From positions 1 through 14,803 of the forward strand of contig DVFO01000086.1 in the NCBI GenBank assembly GCA_018713215.1: a stretch of 14,803 nucleotides of DNA, read 5' to 3'. Of the stretch, positions 14,777 to 14,803 are shown one piece after another. Every line of letters begins with the position of its first letter. Position 1 is the stretch's first letter. The position numbers and the translations under genes are program-made. Source of the stretch: Enterenecus faecium (lineage in GTDB: Bacteria > Bacillota > Clostridia > Oscillospirales > Oscillospiraceae). Under the pieces are notes generated by a model that searched no databases, was not told the origin of the DNA, and saw only the letters and a program-made list of their open reading frames with translations.

Positions 14777-14803
14777 AAAATGGAGTTCTCCCAACTCCAT
14801 TTT
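14777..14803. terminator. Fourth hairpin at the window edge, bidirectional
   Basis: AAAATGGAGTT (14777-14787) pairs perfectly with AACTCCATTTT (14793-14803) around a CTCCC loop. A/T ends on both sides allow it to work on either strand. It reaches the last base of the window, so any further T-run on the plus strand cannot be seen. Confidence 0.5.

Overview
The window looks like chromosomal DNA of a GC-rich, low-motility gut Clostridium of the Oscillospiraceae type (Flavonifractor/Oscillibacter-like). This is inferred from Gram-positive signals (AAGGAGG ribosome sites, a sortase-type anchor, a lipobox, consensus sigma-A promoters), a Bce-type peptide-antibiotic module, strong G/C-ending codon preference, and hairpin repeats in the flanks that resemble repeats I remember from such genomes. 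No RNA gene, CRISPR array, transposase or phage gene is visible.

Left half, minus strand. A short cluster of hairpin repeats (1-190) and a perfect terminator (201-247) lie downstream of a giant gene (282-8675). It encodes a 2,797-residue secreted, wall-anchored subtilisin-family protease: signal peptide, I9 propeptide, S8 catalytic domain with inserted PA domain, Fn3-like domains, then alternating beta-propeller-like and Big_2 Ig-like modules, an InlB-B-like repeat, three FIVAR-type helical repeats, a Thr/Pro-rich spacer and a PAQTG sorting signal. Upstream on the same strand is a 190-residue lipoprotein gene (8980-9552). It has a perfect consensus promoter and a leader containing a terminator-like hairpin, and a second terminator-like hairpin separates it from the protease. 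Its C-terminal half resembles PrcB-type proteins, whose namesake partners a subtilisin-like protease in Treponema.

Middle, 9553-9998. This divergent control region holds the minus-strand lipoprotein promoter, an AT-rich plus-strand promoter candidate for the regulator genes, and between them a near-match to the BceR operator.

Right half, plus strand. Response regulator (9999-10669, broken as read by a one-base loss in an A-run), intramembrane-sensing histidine kinase (10683-11675), an intergenic BceR-type operator and sigma-A promoter (11680-11753), ABC ATPase (11786-12550) and ten-helix permease with a large extracellular domain (12547-14598). This is a complete BceRSAB-type module: the transporter works with the kinase to sense a peptide antibiotic, and the phosphorylated regulator turns on the transporter. 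Four hairpins (14602-14803) follow, most with T-runs on the minus strand, suggesting that a convergent minus-strand gene ends just beyond the window.

The most interesting points are the modular protease, its pairing with a PrcB-like lipoprotein, the attenuator-like leader, the BceR-type operator plus a second box in the divergent region, and the frameshift that would disconnect the regulator from its operators if it is real.
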